In this document: in pieces, positions 35,473 through 45,200 of the stretch
How positions within the stretch are numbered: position 1 is the stretch's first letter
Layout: each line of letters opens with the position of its first letter
From: Bacillota bacterium
Lineage (GTDB): Bacteria; Bacillota; UBA4882; UBA10575
Direction of reading: 5' to 3'
NCBI GenBank assembly: GCA_012838955.1
Contig: DUOH01000039.1
Location: 1-48,696 of the forward strand
Length of the DNA stretch: 48,696 nucleotides
The notes under the pieces: generated by a model
The model's input: only the letters and a program-made list of their open reading frames with translations
The model's database searches: none
Told to the model about the DNA's origin: nothing
Translations under genes and position numbers: made by a program

Positions 35473-35916
35473 TTACTTTAGGGGTTCGGTCTGATCCGGC
35501 GCTAGCATGCAGGTGAAGGTACCTTCGCAAGACACCTCATCACCGATGTAGCATGTTCCTTTGAACTTGCCGGCTCTGGCTCGCAGTTTTACCAGAGAGA
35601 CCTCAATGCGTAACTGGTCACCGGCTAAAGCCGGTTTTCTGAACCGGACTTTTTCAATCCCGGAAAAGTAGGCCAGTTTCCCCTCTTCCCCGGAGAGATC
35701 CAGGATTAAAAAGGCCGCGGTTTGCGCCATCGCTTCTACCTGTAAAACACCTTGCATGGGGTAGAGGCCGCCGAAGTATTCCTGAGAAAAAGGCTCATTC
35801 ACAGTAATGTTCTTAATCGCTACTACGCGTCCTTCATTTAACTCCAGGATGCGGTCGATTAATAAAAACGGGTAACGGTGCGGCAGCACCTTTTTGATCC
35901 CATTGATGTCCAGCAA
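35473..35916 (-). CDS. fabZ: FabZ-family protein lacking the catalytic His
   Basis: 147 residues, TTG with GGAGGAGG upstream. The hot-dog fold is clear: VLPHRYPFLLIDR, INEP-like VNEPFSQ, GVLQVEAMAQ and YFSGIEKVRFRKPALAGDQ. In FabZ enzymes the motif after NEPF reads QGHFPG.P..PGV with the catalytic His. Here it is QEYFGGLYPMQGV, so His is Tyr47 and the prolines and glycines around it differ; the catalytic Glu61 is kept. The gene lies between purH and purC, not with the fab genes at 22-27 kb. Either an inactive or repurposed 3-hydroxyacyl-ACP dehydratase paralogue or a divergent enzyme; the true FabZ may be elsewhere. Confidence 0.85.
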   Translation of the reverse strand: MLDINGIKKVLPHRYPFLLIDRILELNEGRVVAIKNITVNEPFSQEYFGGLYPMQGVLQVEAMAQTAAFLILDLSGEEGKLAYFSGIEKVRFRKPALAGDQLRIEVSLVKLRARAGKFKGTCYIGDEVSCEGTFTCMLAPDQTEPLK

Positions 35917-35934
35917 GGTTACCCTCCTCCTTTT

Positions 35935-37500
35935 TTAATGCTTGAAGTGACGGATATGTGTGAAGACCATGGAAATTCCCGCCTTGTTCGCCGCATCAAT
36001 GGAGTCTTTGTCACGAATTGAGCCTCCGGGCTGGATAATAGCGCGGATTCCAGCTTGCGCGGCTACTTCAACCGTATCGGGCATGGGAAAAAAGGCGTCC
36101 GAAGCCAGATAAGAACCGGCGGCTTTAGCCCCTGCTTGTTCCAGAGCGATCTTGGCCGCGCCTACTCTATTCATTTGTCCGGCGCCGATTCCTACGGTAC
36201 CAAAGTTTTTCGTCACAACAATGGCATTGGACTTGACATGTTTTACTATCTTCCAGGCGAAGCAGAGCTCTTCCAGGTCCTCCGCGGTCGGCTTCACCTC
36301 GGTCACTACTTCCAAATCGGCGTTGTTTAGTTCCAAAGTATCATACTCCTGCACCAGCAGTCCTCCGCGGACCTTCTTGAAGTCCAACAACTTTTCTCCG
36401 GAATTCCTCGGCTTAATCGGCAGTTTCAAGAGGCGCAGGTTCTTTTTTTGAGCGAAGATCTCCAGAGCGGCGGCGGAGAAACCCGGGGCGATAATTACTT
36501 CTAAGAAGAGCTTACTCATGGCTTTCGCAGTTTCTTCATCAATCTCGCGATTGACGGCGATGATTCCGCCAAAGATGGAGATGGGATCACTCTCATAGGC
36601 CTTTTGGTATGCGGCAAAGAGGGTCTCCCCGATCCCAACGCCACAAGGGTTGGTGTGTTTGAGAGCGACCACTGCCGGTTCGCTAAACTCCAATACTGCC
36701 TCTAGAGCGGCGTTACCGTCATTAATATTGTTAAAAGATAATTCCTTTCCTTGCAGCTGTTCGGCTTGGATTAAGCTAATGGCGTCGTCTTCCGCAGGCG
36801 TGATCTCCCGGTAAAAAGCTGCCCGTTGATGAGGGTTTTCCCCATAACGCAGGTCCTGTACTTTATCGAGGGCAAACAGGAATTTCTGGGGAAATTCTCC
36901 GGCCGGGTTGAGGCGCTTTCGGAAATAATCTTGAATCATCAGATCATAAGCGGCGGTATGCTCAAAAGCCTTTCCGGCCAGGCGCAAGGCAAAATCGGTA
37001 GAGACCGCGCCATCATTGGCGGCTAACTCCTGTAACAATAAATCGTAATCGGTCGGATCCACCACCACTGCTACGTATTTATGGTTTTTTGCGGCGGCGC
37101 GGATCATGGTCGGACCGCCGATGTCAATATTCTCAATGGCTTCTTCCCAGGTGACGCCAGGCTTGGCAATGGTTTGCGCAAAGGGATATAAGTTCACGAC
37201 CACCAGATCAATGGGGTCGATCCCCGCCTTGGCTAACTCTTGGTGATGAGCTTCGGTGCGCAGGGCAAGGATCCCGCCATGCACCTTTGGATGGAGTGTT
37301 TTCACTCTACCGTCGAGGATTTCGGGGAAGCCGGTTACTTCCGAAATATAACGAACCGGAACACCCGCTTCCTTAATATAGTTATACGTTCCTCCGGTAG
37401 AGATCAGGTTGATCTCATACTTTTCCAGTCCTTTAACCAGTTCAGTCAGGCCGGTTTTATCGGATACACTAATCAAAGCCTGTCTGATCTTGAACATCAT
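35935..37500 (-). CDS. purH: Bifunctional AICAR transformylase / IMP cyclohydrolase
   Basis: 521 residues, ATG pair with GGGGG upstream. The N-terminal cyclohydrolase domain (about 1-200) begins [15 protein letters not shown] with STGGT and [10 protein letters not shown]. The C-terminal transformylase has [12 protein letters not shown] and [13 protein letters not shown] (Lys-His pair), ending with [14 protein letters not shown] and FTHIRHFKH. It catalyses the last two steps to IMP, using 10-formyl-THF. Confidence 0.98.
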   Translation of the reverse strand: MMFKIRQALISVSDKTGLTELVKGLEKYEINLISTGGTYNYIKEAGVPVRYISEVTGFPEILDGRVKTLHPKVHGGILALRTEAHHQELAKAGIDPIDLVVVNLYPFAQTIAKPGVTWEEAIENIDIGGPTMIRAAAKNHKYVAVVVDPTDYDLLLQELAANDGAVSTDFALRLAGKAFEHTAAYDLMIQDYFRKRLNPAGEFPQKFLFALDKVQDLRYGENPHQRAAFYREITPAEDDAISLIQAEQLQGKELSFNNINDGNAALEAVLEFSEPAVVALKHTNPCGVGIGETLFAAYQKAYESDPISIFGGIIAVNREIDEETAKAMSKLFLEVIIAPGFSAAALEIFAQKKNLRLLKLPIKPRNSGEKLLDFKKVRGGLLVQEYDTLELNNADLEVVTEVKPTAEDLEELCFAWKIVKHVKSNAIVVTKNFGTVGIGAGQMNRVGAAKIALEQAGAKAAGSYLASDAFFPMPDTVEVAAQAGIRAIIQPGGSIRDKDSIDAANKAGISMVFTHIRHFKH

Positions 37501-37672
37501 TTTACCCCCTTCATTAGTTCCGGTTTGTACCCTAACGCTCTGCGGTCCGGGACTATGCTAGTATTTTCCAGAGTGGTCTTGAATTACGAAATATACTTAA
37601 GTCAGTGTGCCTTGGGCTCTGTTTTACTGGGACTCATCAAAATTTATGAGTTTAACCGCTTTTCTCTTAATC

Positions 37673-38320
37673 TCAGTTAGGTTTAGTTTTTAGACGGGTT
37701 CTCAACCCGTCAACCTCTATCAACTCTTCAGCCAACAATCTTAAAGCCTCCGGATAAATCCTATGTTCCACCTGGAGCACGCGATCGGCCAGACTCTGGG
37801 GAGTATCATCATCCTTCACCGGAACCACTTCCTGGCAAACAATAGGTCCCTGATCCGGCTCGGCCGTGACAATATGCACGGTGGCGCCGGAGTATTTCAC
37901 ACCGGATGCCAAAACTGCCTGATGAACCCTCATCCCGTACAGGCCTTTACCACCAAAGGCCGGAAGTAGGGCAGGATGGATATTCAGGATCCGGTTGGGA
38001 TAGGCCTCCGGTACACAAGGCGCCAGGATGCGTAGAAACCCTGCCAGACAAACCAGATCAACTTCGGTCTCCTGTAGACGTTTCAGGATAGCCCTGGAGA
38101 ATTCCTCGGCAGAAGCAAAATCACGGTGATCAAGGACGATTGCTGGTATACCGGAATCCTCTGCGCGTTTTATGGCGTATACTTCTGGTTTATTACTGAT
38201 CACCAGCGTAATTTCGGCCGGAATTTCACCGCTCCTGGTCGCGTCCAGCAGAGCCTGGAGGTTTGAGCCGCCGCCGGAGACGAGTACAGCTACTTTCTTC
38301 AGGTCTTTCTTCTTCATCAC
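37673..38320 (-). CDS. purN: Phosphoribosylglycinamide formyltransferase
   Basis: 215 residues. Motifs: VLVSGGGSNLQALLD (phosphate loop), CLAGFLRIL, NIHPALLPAFGGKGLYG with the catalytic Asn and His, and EPDQGPIV with the catalytic Asp. Formyl-THF dependent. It ends about 170 bases before purH; that gap contains no gene. Confidence 0.97.
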   Translation of the reverse strand: MMKKKDLKKVAVLVSGGGSNLQALLDATRSGEIPAEITLVISNKPEVYAIKRAEDSGIPAIVLDHRDFASAEEFSRAILKRLQETEVDLVCLAGFLRILAPCVPEAYPNRILNIHPALLPAFGGKGLYGMRVHQAVLASGVKYSGATVHIVTAEPDQGPIVCQEVVPVKDDDTPQSLADRVLQVEHRIYPEALRLLAEELIEVDGLRTRLKTKPN

Positions 38321-38332
38321 TCTGCCCCAACC

Positions 38333-39361
38333 CTATACCAGACTAACCCCGGTTTCACCCGCTGTGATCCGGCCGATCCGGTAGATTTTTTCTCCGGCGG
38401 TGGTCAGGGCTGCTTCAAACTCCGCTTGGTCCTCCGGCGCAACCACACAGACCATGCCGATTCCCATGTTGAAGGTCCGGTACATTTCATCTTCAGGAAC
38501 ATCGCCGATCCCGGCCAGGAGTTTAAAGACAGGAAGCACCGGCCATGAACCTTTATTAATCTCAGCCCGGCAATTTGCCGGAAGGATCCGGGGGATGTTT
38601 TCTATAAAACTTCCGCCTGTTAAGTGGGCTAATCCTTTCACCAGGCCTCTCGCTAAAGCTTGCTTCAACAGCGGGGCGTAGCAGCGGTGAGGCGCCAACA
38701 ATTCTTCCCCGATTGTTCTTCCTAATTCAGGCAGGTATGTATCGACTGTGCCTCGGTACAGGTCAAAAAAGATCTTCCTGGCCAGTGTATATCCGTTCGT
38801 ATGTAATCCGACGGAAGCCAGTCCATAAAGGAGGTCACCCGGGGCAATCGTTGCTTTGGGCAGCAGGTCTTCCTCTTCCACTACCCCGATGATCGTTCCC
38901 ACCAGATCATAATCGCCGGGTGCATAAATTCCGGGCATCTCCGCGGTTTCTCCGCCGATCAGGGCGCATCCCCCCTCACGGCAACCGGCTGCCAAGCCTG
39001 AGACGATCTCCTCCACTACCTCCGGGTCAAGTTTGCCAAGGCCTATATAATCCAGGAAAAACAAGGGTGTGGCCCCTTGCACCAGAATGTCGTTGATACA
39101 ATGACTAACCAGATCATACCCGATGGTGTCGTGTTTACCCATAGCCACGGCAATTTTCAGTTTGGTGCCTACTCCGTCGGTGCTCGCCACCAAGATGGGT
39201 TTCTTGTATTCCGCAGTTGGGAAAGAAAACAATCCGCCGAAGCTACCCAAATCTCCTCTGACCAAAGGCGTATAGGTGGCGCGCACATGAGCCTTCATGC
39301 GGCGGACCGCTTCATTTCCGGCATCAATGTTCACTCCGGAATCCTTATAGTTTAATCCCAT
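38333..39361 (-). CDS. purM: AIR synthase (phosphoribosylformylglycinamidine cyclo-ligase)
   Basis: 342 residues, ATG with GGAGGAG upstream. The start LNYKDSGVNIDAGNEAV, VASTDGVGTKLK and GGETAEMPGIY are family signatures. It closes the imidazole ring with ATP. It overlaps the purF stop by 17 bases, so translation is coupled. Confidence 0.98.
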   Translation of the reverse strand: MGLNYKDSGVNIDAGNEAVRRMKAHVRATYTPLVRGDLGSFGGLFSFPTAEYKKPILVASTDGVGTKLKIAVAMGKHDTIGYDLVSHCINDILVQGATPLFFLDYIGLGKLDPEVVEEIVSGLAAGCREGGCALIGGETAEMPGIYAPGDYDLVGTIIGVVEEEDLLPKATIAPGDLLYGLASVGLHTNGYTLARKIFFDLYRGTVDTYLPELGRTIGEELLAPHRCYAPLLKQALARGLVKGLAHLTGGSFIENIPRILPANCRAEINKGSWPVLPVFKLLAGIGDVPEDEMYRTFNMGIGMVCVVAPEDQAEFEAALTTAGEKIYRIGRITAGETGVSLV

Positions 39362-40802
39362 CGCCCAACTCCTCCTCTTCCAGACATTTTCTCCCCGAAA
39401 TCTTTCTTTCTATTGGAATAGGGTATCTTCCCGTAAAACAGGCGAGGCAATGACCGGCGTCTCCCACGGCTCTAAGCAGTCCCTCCAAGGAGAGATAGGT
39501 GAGGGAATCAGCGCCCAGGTGTTCCCGGATCTCCTCCACTGTATGGTTGGAGGCGATCAACTCCTTACGGGTCGCTGTATCAATCCCATAAAAACAGGGG
39601 TGAGCAATGGGTGGAGCGCTGATACACATATGCACTTCCCTGGCGCCCGCCTCCCTTAGTAGATTGATAATTTTGCCGCTGGTCGTTCCCCGCACAATAG
39701 TGTCGTCAATAATTACGACCCGGCGATCTTTGATCACCGCTTCCACCGGATTCAGCTTAATCCGAACGCCAAGATCCCGTAATTCCTGCCGAGGCTGGAT
39801 AAAAGTCCGGCCGACATAGGTGTTTTTAATAAGACCATTGTCATAAGGAATCCCTGAAGCCTCGGAGAACCCGAGCGCGGTTGAGACTCCGGTATTAGGC
39901 ACAGGGATCACCACATCTGCGGAGTGCTTAAACTCCTTGGCAAGTTCGTAGCCCATTTTTTTCCTGGTCAGATGCACGTTGACTCCATCGATATTACTAT
40001 CGGGACGGGCAAAATAGATATATTCAAAAACACATAGAGCCTTTGACTTTGCTTCTCCGATGCGCCGAATTCTGTATCCGTCATTGTTGATAATTACCAT
40101 CTCACCCGGAGCCAAATCCCGAATAAACTTCGCGCCCAAGGTGGAAAAAGCGCAGCTTTCCGAGGAGATGATATAAGAATTACCCAGTTGACCCAAGCAG
40201 AGTGGCCTGTTTCCATAGGGGTCTCTGATTCCGATCAAGGTATCACGGGACATCATAACCAGGGAATATGAACCTTCCAAGCAGCCGACAGCCTTAACCA
40301 TCGCTTCTTCCAGAGTTTCCTTGCTGTACCGGGCGATCAGGTTCATGATCACCTCAGTGTCGGTGGAAGTTTGAAAGACCGATCCGGCCTCCTCTAACTT
40401 GGTTTGGAGCTCTTTGGTGTTCACCAGATTACCGTTATGGGCAACCGCCAATATTCCTTTGGAACAACGACCCATTAAGGGTTGGGCGTTAGCCAAATAG
40501 TTGGATCCGGTAGTCGAATACCGGACGTGCCCAATCCCGATCCTTCCTTTCAGGTGATGAAGGGTTTCCGGAGAAAACACCTTGGAGACCAGCCCCATGT
40601 CCTTATGAGCCACCATGCGGTGACCGTCGGAGAGTACCATTCCAGCGCTTTCTTGACCCCGGTGTTGTAGGGCATAAAGACCCAGATAGATCACTTCGGA
40701 GACGTTCGTCTCCTGAAGCGGGCTGTGGATACCAAAAACGCCACAGGCCTCCTCCTGCTTATCCTCGAGACTTTCCGTGGGGTACTGATCATCAAAATAC
40801 AT
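39345..40802 (-). CDS. purF: Amidophosphoribosyltransferase
   Basis: About 485 residues from the ATG at 40802 (GGAAGGTGG upstream). A short propeptide (about 19 residues) precedes the N-terminal nucleophile Cys in EEACGVFGIH. The phosphoribosyltransferase loop is VVIIDDTIVRGTTS. Fe-S ligands of the Bacillus type are present, including CLAC near the C-terminus (GHCLACFTG). It transfers Gln amide to PRPP, the committed step. Unlike CarA in this window, its glutaminase residues are intact. Confidence 0.98.
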   Translation of the reverse strand: MYFDDQYPTESLEDKQEEACGVFGIHSPLQETNVSEVIYLGLYALQHRGQESAGMVLSDGHRMVAHKDMGLVSKVFSPETLHHLKGRIGIGHVRYSTTGSNYLANAQPLMGRCSKGILAVAHNGNLVNTKELQTKLEEAGSVFQTSTDTEVIMNLIARYSKETLEEAMVKAVGCLEGSYSLVMMSRDTLIGIRDPYGNRPLCLGQLGNSYIISSESCAFSTLGAKFIRDLAPGEMVIINNDGYRIRRIGEAKSKALCVFEYIYFARPDSNIDGVNVHLTRKKMGYELAKEFKHSADVVIPVPNTGVSTALGFSEASGIPYDNGLIKNTYVGRTFIQPRQELRDLGVRIKLNPVEAVIKDRRVVIIDDTIVRGTTSGKIINLLREAGAREVHMCISAPPIAHPCFYGIDTATRKELIASNHTVEEIREHLGADSLTYLSLEGLLRAVGDAGHCLACFTGRYPIPIERKISGRKCLEEEELGDGIKL

Positions 40803-40860
40803 GATTAACCACCTTCCGGGGTATACTTGCCAATCTTCTTTACATCTGTATTGACGCTCA

Positions 40861-42270
40861 CTACTGGGAACGCAAGCACTCTTCCCACCGGTCACAGATC
40901 AGCTCGGTTTTACGGACGGATAGCCCGATATAGGCTTGGGGATTATTCAAGATCTCCCACTGCTGTTCGGAGAGTTTCTCGAGATAGGTTAAGAGTTCAG
41001 GATCTACATGCTCACGATCGGTGGTGATCAATTGACGAACGGTCTTTCCGGTCTCCTGAGATTTTATGGTCAGCCGACGGACGGCTTCGTGCGCGTCCGG
41101 GTGACCGAAGGAAGCCAAGAGAATATAGAGGGGTTCAGCGATGACATATTCCTGGGTCAGCTCTACATTCTTCATCATTCGCTCTTTATCTACCCTTAAT
41201 TTGCTTAAGACCCGGTTTAGCCTTTCCACCGCGGCCGCAAAAGAGACCACAATCTCCGGGTTAAAGCGGCTGGAGGCCGAGTTGCTCAAGTCCCTTTGGT
41301 GCTCGGAGATCTGATCCAGGTAAACCGTGATCATCCTAGGCATAAAAGCCTTCCACATGCTCTTCACATGCTCAAAATTCCAGGGGTTGCGCTTATGAGG
41401 CATGGTCGAGGAACCAACCTGTGTGGTGGCGAATTCTTCCCCAATCTCAGAGATTTCCGTCCTTTGCAGATGCCGGAAGTCATCGGCCAGGTTGGCTAGG
41501 ACTCCATAAGCGGAGACAATGGCGTGCAGATAGTCGGTGAGGAACTCTGGTTCCACTATTTGGGTGGAATAAGGGGAGGGTTTGATCCCCAACTCCGCGA
41601 GGACCTCTGCTTCAAAAACTTCGGGATCAGAGAAGAAAATAGAACTCGCGTTGTAGGCGCCTACCGCTCCGGCGATCTTCCCCCGCAGATTTTCCGCTGC
41701 TTCTTTAATCTTAAGATACCTGTTGCCCAACCGGCTGACATATTCCGCTACGGCAAAGCCGAAGGTAATGGGGACGGCATGTTGACCGTGGGTTCTTCCC
41801 ATTTGCAGGACATCCTTTTCCCGGCGGGCAATTTTAATCAAGGTTTCCAAGAGCCTTTTTAATCCGGGGAGTACCACTTCGTTGGTGGCCCTGAAAAAAC
41901 GCAGAGCATTCGCGGTGTCCACAATATCCATAGAGGTTGAGGTGAAATGCACAAAGGGTCTGGCCTCCACAGAGACACAGCGTTGAATACAATTGACCAT
42001 TGCCCTGATGTTATGCTTGGTCTTTTCTTCTTCCGCATAGACCTCCTCCGGTCTGATGCTCTGACAGGCCTCATCTACTTCCCGGCTAACACTCTCCGGG
42101 CAGATGCCCCGGCGGGCCAGAATTCTGGTTAAGGCCGCCTCCACCTCCAATTGGGTTTTGATTAAGGCGTTCTCCGAAAAATACTCAGCCAGTTGGTCGA
42201 AGAGTTCTTGGTAAGAAAGGTAATATCTATGATCCAACGGGCTGATGCTTGCAAAGATATCCTTCTCCAT
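40861..42270 (-). CDS. purB: Adenylosuccinate lyase
   Basis: 469 residues from the ATG at 42270 with GGAGG upstream; a GTG at 42282 lies inside the binding region. The fumarase-superfamily signature is SSTMPHKRNP. GRTHGQHAVPITFGF holds the catalytic His. It cleaves SAICAR and adenylosuccinate. Confidence 0.97.
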   Translation of the reverse strand: MEKDIFASISPLDHRYYLSYQELFDQLAEYFSENALIKTQLEVEAALTRILARRGICPESVSREVDEACQSIRPEEVYAEEEKTKHNIRAMVNCIQRCVSVEARPFVHFTSTSMDIVDTANALRFFRATNEVVLPGLKRLLETLIKIARREKDVLQMGRTHGQHAVPITFGFAVAEYVSRLGNRYLKIKEAAENLRGKIAGAVGAYNASSIFFSDPEVFEAEVLAELGIKPSPYSTQIVEPEFLTDYLHAIVSAYGVLANLADDFRHLQRTEISEIGEEFATTQVGSSTMPHKRNPWNFEHVKSMWKAFMPRMITVYLDQISEHQRDLSNSASSRFNPEIVVSFAAAVERLNRVLSKLRVDKERMMKNVELTQEYVIAEPLYILLASFGHPDAHEAVRRLTIKSQETGKTVRQLITTDREHVDPELLTYLEKLSEQQWEILNNPQAYIGLSVRKTELICDRWEECLRSQ

Positions 42271-42359
42271 GTCAACCTCCACCCTAATTTATTCGTCGCT
42301 CATGTAATGAGTCGTTTATAGGCGATTATACAATAAGGCGTTTATAATAATAAACGAAC

Positions 42360-43598
42360 TTATTCATATAGCGGGTATTCAGAACACAACTTTTCTACTC
42401 TGGCTATAATTTCAGCCCTTGAGTTCTCCAAATCGGTAAGGGTCAAGTTGATCAAATCCGCGATCTCCGCCATATCTTCTTCCCGCATTCCCCGGGTGGT
42501 GACGGCCGGGGTTCCGATTCTGAGGCCACTGGTAACAAAGGGGCTTTCCGGATCGAAGGGAATAGTATTCTTATTTGCGGTAATACCGATCTCGTCCAGC
42601 ATTTTTTCAGCCACTTTACCGGTAAGTCCTTTATTCCTCAGGTCGATCAAGATCAGATGGTTGTCCGTTCCGCCGGAAACCAAAGTAAACCCCTTTTTTC
42701 GTAATTCTCCGGCCAGAGCCGTGGCGTTGGCGATAGTCTGTTTCTGATAATTTTTAAACTCAGGCGCCATTGCCTCCTTAAAGCAGATCGCTTTAGCGGC
42801 AATCACATGCATGAGTGGGCCGCCCTGTGTTCCCGGGAAGATGGCCTTATCAACCGCTTTGGCCAATTCTTGTTTACACAAGATCAGCCCGCCTCGCGGA
42901 CCTCTCAAGGTCTTATGAGTGGTGGTGGTGACAAAGTGGGCGTACGGTACTGGACTGGGATGCAATCCAGCAGCCACCAATCCGGCGATATGGGCCATAT
43001 CTACCATAAAATAAGCGCCGACTTCGTCCGCGATCTCTCTGAATTTTTTATAATCGATGATCCTCGGGTAGGCGCTAGCTCCCGCCACAATCATCTTGGG
43101 TTTATGCTCAATAGCCAGTCTTCTTACTTCATCATAGTTGATGTGTTGCGTCTCCGGATCTACTCCATAGGGGATAATCTGAAAATATTTGCCTGATATA
43201 TTGACGGGACTCCCATGGGTTAAGTGGCCACCGTGGGAGAGGTTCATCCCTAAAATAGTATCTCCAGGTTGCAAAACTGCAAAATAAACGGCAGTGTTGG
43301 CCTGGGCGCCGGAATGCGGCTGTACATTAGCGTGTTCAGCTTCGAATAAAGCCTTCGCCCGTTCGATAGCGAGGTTTTCCACGATGTCCACATACTCGCA
43401 GCCCCCATAGTATCGCTTACCGGGATACCCTTCGGCGTATTTATTGGTGAGCGGAGTTCCTAAAGCTTGGATGACAGCTGGACTGACAAAATTCTCAGAG
43501 GCAATCAACTCGATCTTCCTGCGCTGCCTGTCAATTTCCATCTGGATCCCTTTTGCCACTTCCGGGTCGACTTTTGAAATTTCACTCAAATCAAACAT
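42360..43598 (-). CDS. glyA: Serine hydroxymethyltransferase
   Basis: 412 residues, ATG with AAAGGGG upstream. PLP Lys in [14 protein letters not shown]; other landmarks are [14 protein letters not shown] and HSGAQAN. It converts serine and THF to glycine and 5,10-methylene-THF, supplying glycine for PurD and one-carbon units for PurN and PurH. It is the first gene of the purine operon, directly behind the riboswitch. Confidence 0.98.
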   Translation of the reverse strand: MFDLSEISKVDPEVAKGIQMEIDRQRRKIELIASENFVSPAVIQALGTPLTNKYAEGYPGKRYYGGCEYVDIVENLAIERAKALFEAEHANVQPHSGAQANTAVYFAVLQPGDTILGMNLSHGGHLTHGSPVNISGKYFQIIPYGVDPETQHINYDEVRRLAIEHKPKMIVAGASAYPRIIDYKKFREIADEVGAYFMVDMAHIAGLVAAGLHPSPVPYAHFVTTTTHKTLRGPRGGLILCKQELAKAVDKAIFPGTQGGPLMHVIAAKAICFKEAMAPEFKNYQKQTIANATALAGELRKKGFTLVSGGTDNHLILIDLRNKGLTGKVAEKMLDEIGITANKNTIPFDPESPFVTSGLRIGTPAVTTRGMREEDMAEIADLINLTLTDLENSRAEIIARVEKLCSEYPLYE

Positions 43599-43748
43599 CT
43601 GGCTACCCCTTTCTTATTCTGTATTTTCTTTTGTTTTAGTGACCACCATACCGCCAGAGCTCTTATTGCACAGCTGATTTACGGACTGTGCATTGAGGTT
43701 CATATGTAGTCTAACACATTCTGGAAGAATAATTAAGAGAAATTAAAA

Positions 43749-43780
43749 GGCGGATAGGTTAAACTAGAAACCTATCCGCC
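43749..43780 (-). terminator. Terminator of the riboswitch expression platform
   Basis: GGCGGATAGGTT/AACCTATCCGCC is a perfect 12-bp stem with an 8-base loop, followed on the minus strand by TTTTAATTT. Its 5' arm starts within the last bases of the aptamer, so ligand binding and terminator formation would compete. Confidence 0.88.
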
Positions 43781-43880
43781 CGGGCTTTTATCCCTCTACG
43801 GTGTAGTACTCTAGAACCCTAAAGTACCTGCGCCACTTGGTCCAGACCCGGATCCGGCGGAACCCTAGGCGCACTTTCTT
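43779..43880 (-). promoter_or_regulatory. ykkC-family riboswitch, probable PRPP class, upstream of glyA
   Basis: The minus-strand leader holds the hallmark ykkC segments: CTAGGGTTCCG (rc of 43858-43868), GGTCTGGACC-N4-GGCGCAGG about 25 bases on, and GGGATAAAAGCCCGGG (rc of 43779-43794). The family binds guanidine, ppGpp, PRPP or nucleotide ligands by subtype. The controlled genes here are glyA-purB-purF and further purine genes that use PRPP, which fits the PRPP subtype (2b); no guanidine exporter or carboxylase is near. No tandem guanine aptamer is seen. The terminator overlapping the 3' end suggests that ligand turns expression on. Confidence 0.85.
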
Positions 43881-43941
43881 TCATAATAGGTATACGTTTA
43901 TGAATAGACAATTTTGTCAACTAAACTTAAGATCACTCTAG

Positions 43942-43971
43942 ATTGTATCAGAAGCTAAGATTTACTGTCAA
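43942..43971 (-). promoter_or_regulatory. Promoter of the riboswitch-purine operon
   Basis: TTGACA (43971-43966) and TACAAT (43947-43942) on the minus strand, 18-base spacer. It is within 60 bases of the purE stop and would give a leader of about 340 bases containing the riboswitch. Confidence 0.72.
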
Positions 43972-44027
43972 TGGATATGTTGTTAAATATGGCTGAATGG
44001 CTTCCAGTTCCTAATCTTATGTAAGTT

Positions 44028-44561
44028 TCAAACTCCGCGTCGACCTAGTTTCTCATGCAAATACTTCTGATACCCGGATTTTGCCAAATCCTTGTTCTTG
44101 GCAGAGAGGTCTTTCTTCATTTTTTGTCGGGCGTTCTTCAACTCTGTTTTGAGGTTGGATTCAGTTAAGGCCAGAATCTGTAGGCTTAAAATAGCGGCGT
44201 TTTTCGCCCCGTTCATCGCCACAGTGGCCACGGGAATACCCGGGGGCATTTGCACCATGGAAAGCAAGGCGTCTTGCCCGGCAAGCGCCGAACCGCTGAT
44301 GGGCACGCCAATCACCGGAAGGATAGTGTGGGAGGCCAAGACCCCCGGTAAATGCGCAGCCATTCCAGCGCCGGCAATAAGTACTTTATAGCCGTTCTCC
44401 TCTGCTGTTTTGGCAAATTCCATGGTTTCCTCTGGGGTGCGATGGGCGGAAAGGATTTTCATAGAGTATTCTACCCCGTATTCTTCCAGGACTTCTGCAG
44501 CTTTTGCCATGACCGGCAAGTCGGAGTCACTGCCCATAATGATACCGATTAGTGGTTTCAT
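44028..44561 (-). CDS. purE: N5-CAIR mutase PurE
   Basis: 177 residues from the ATG at 44561, which gives the usual KPLIGIIMGSDSD start; an ATG at 44573 directly abuts the binding site and overlaps pyrE by 8 bases. Class I PurE: GSDSDLPVM, SAHRTPE with the catalytic His, and AGMAAHLPG. It normally needs PurK, which is not adjacent. It lies at the end of the pyr run and before the riboswitch. Confidence 0.96.
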   Translation of the reverse strand: MKPLIGIIMGSDSDLPVMAKAAEVLEEYGVEYSMKILSAHRTPEETMEFAKTAEENGYKVLIAGAGMAAHLPGVLASHTILPVIGVPISGSALAGQDALLSMVQMPPGIPVATVAMNGAKNAAILSLQILALTESNLKTELKNARQKMKKDLSAKNKDLAKSGYQKYLHEKLGRRGV

Positions 44562-44565
44562 CTTC

Positions 44566-45159
44566 TTATTCATCCTCCAAACACCGGCTTTTTCTGCTTC
44601 CCGGTTTGATGATGGGAAGCCCTTGTTTGCACCAGGGACATTCCGCAGGTTCGTAGGGTTTAATCTCCATACTCAATAATGCCTCTGTTTTGGCCTGGAA
44701 TTTGACCCGGCCGTTGCTACGGTCCACAAAAACCCCAACCCCCCCGATTTTGGCGCCTTTTTCCGTAACTGCTTCGATTACTTCCCGTACAGAACCGCCG
44801 GTGGTGATGACATCTTCTACGACCAACACCTTTTCGTCCGGCTCAATCTCAAATCCCCGTCTGAAAGTCATTTTTCCGTTTTCCCGTTCGGCAAAGACCA
44901 TCCTGGTCCCGAGGATCCTGGCTACTTCATACGCAATTAAAATTCCGCCAATGGCCGGAGCGGCCACTACATCAATCTCATCTCCTTTGAACCTGGAAGC
45001 CAATTCGCGACAGAGGATTTCCGTAAAGCGGGGGTGCTGAAGAACTTTGGCGCATTGCATATACTGATTACTGTGCTTTCCGGAGGTTAAGAGAAAATGT
45101 CCTTCTTGTAAAACGTGGGTTTCTCGAAAAATATCAAGGATCTTCTCGGCGGAGAGCAT
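44566..45159 (-). CDS. pyrE: Orotate phosphoribosyltransferase
   Basis: 197 residues, ATG with GAGGAGG upstream. PRPP-binding loop VLVVEDVITTGGS; FLLTSGKHSNQYMQ near the start. It makes OMP from orotate and PRPP. The C-terminal Cys-containing tail (AECPWCKQG) is a feature of the longer pyrE subfamily. Confidence 0.96.
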   Translation of the reverse strand: MLSAEKILDIFRETHVLQEGHFLLTSGKHSNQYMQCAKVLQHPRFTEILCRELASRFKGDEIDVVAAPAIGGILIAYEVARILGTRMVFAERENGKMTFRRGFEIEPDEKVLVVEDVITTGGSVREVIEAVTEKGAKIGGVGVFVDRSNGRVKFQAKTEALLSMEIKPYEPAECPWCKQGLPIIKPGSRKSRCLEDE

Positions 45160-45200
45160 CTTTATTCCTCCTCTCTTCTACACCTCTTTTTTAAGCGTCT

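Noticed and set aside
37501-37672. Hammerhead-like GATGAGTCC in the purN-purH gap
   Set aside because: The required GAAA core and the matching helices are missing.
43599-43971. Glycine riboswitch upstream of glyA
   Set aside because: The conserved segments match the ykkC family and not the tandem glycine aptamers.
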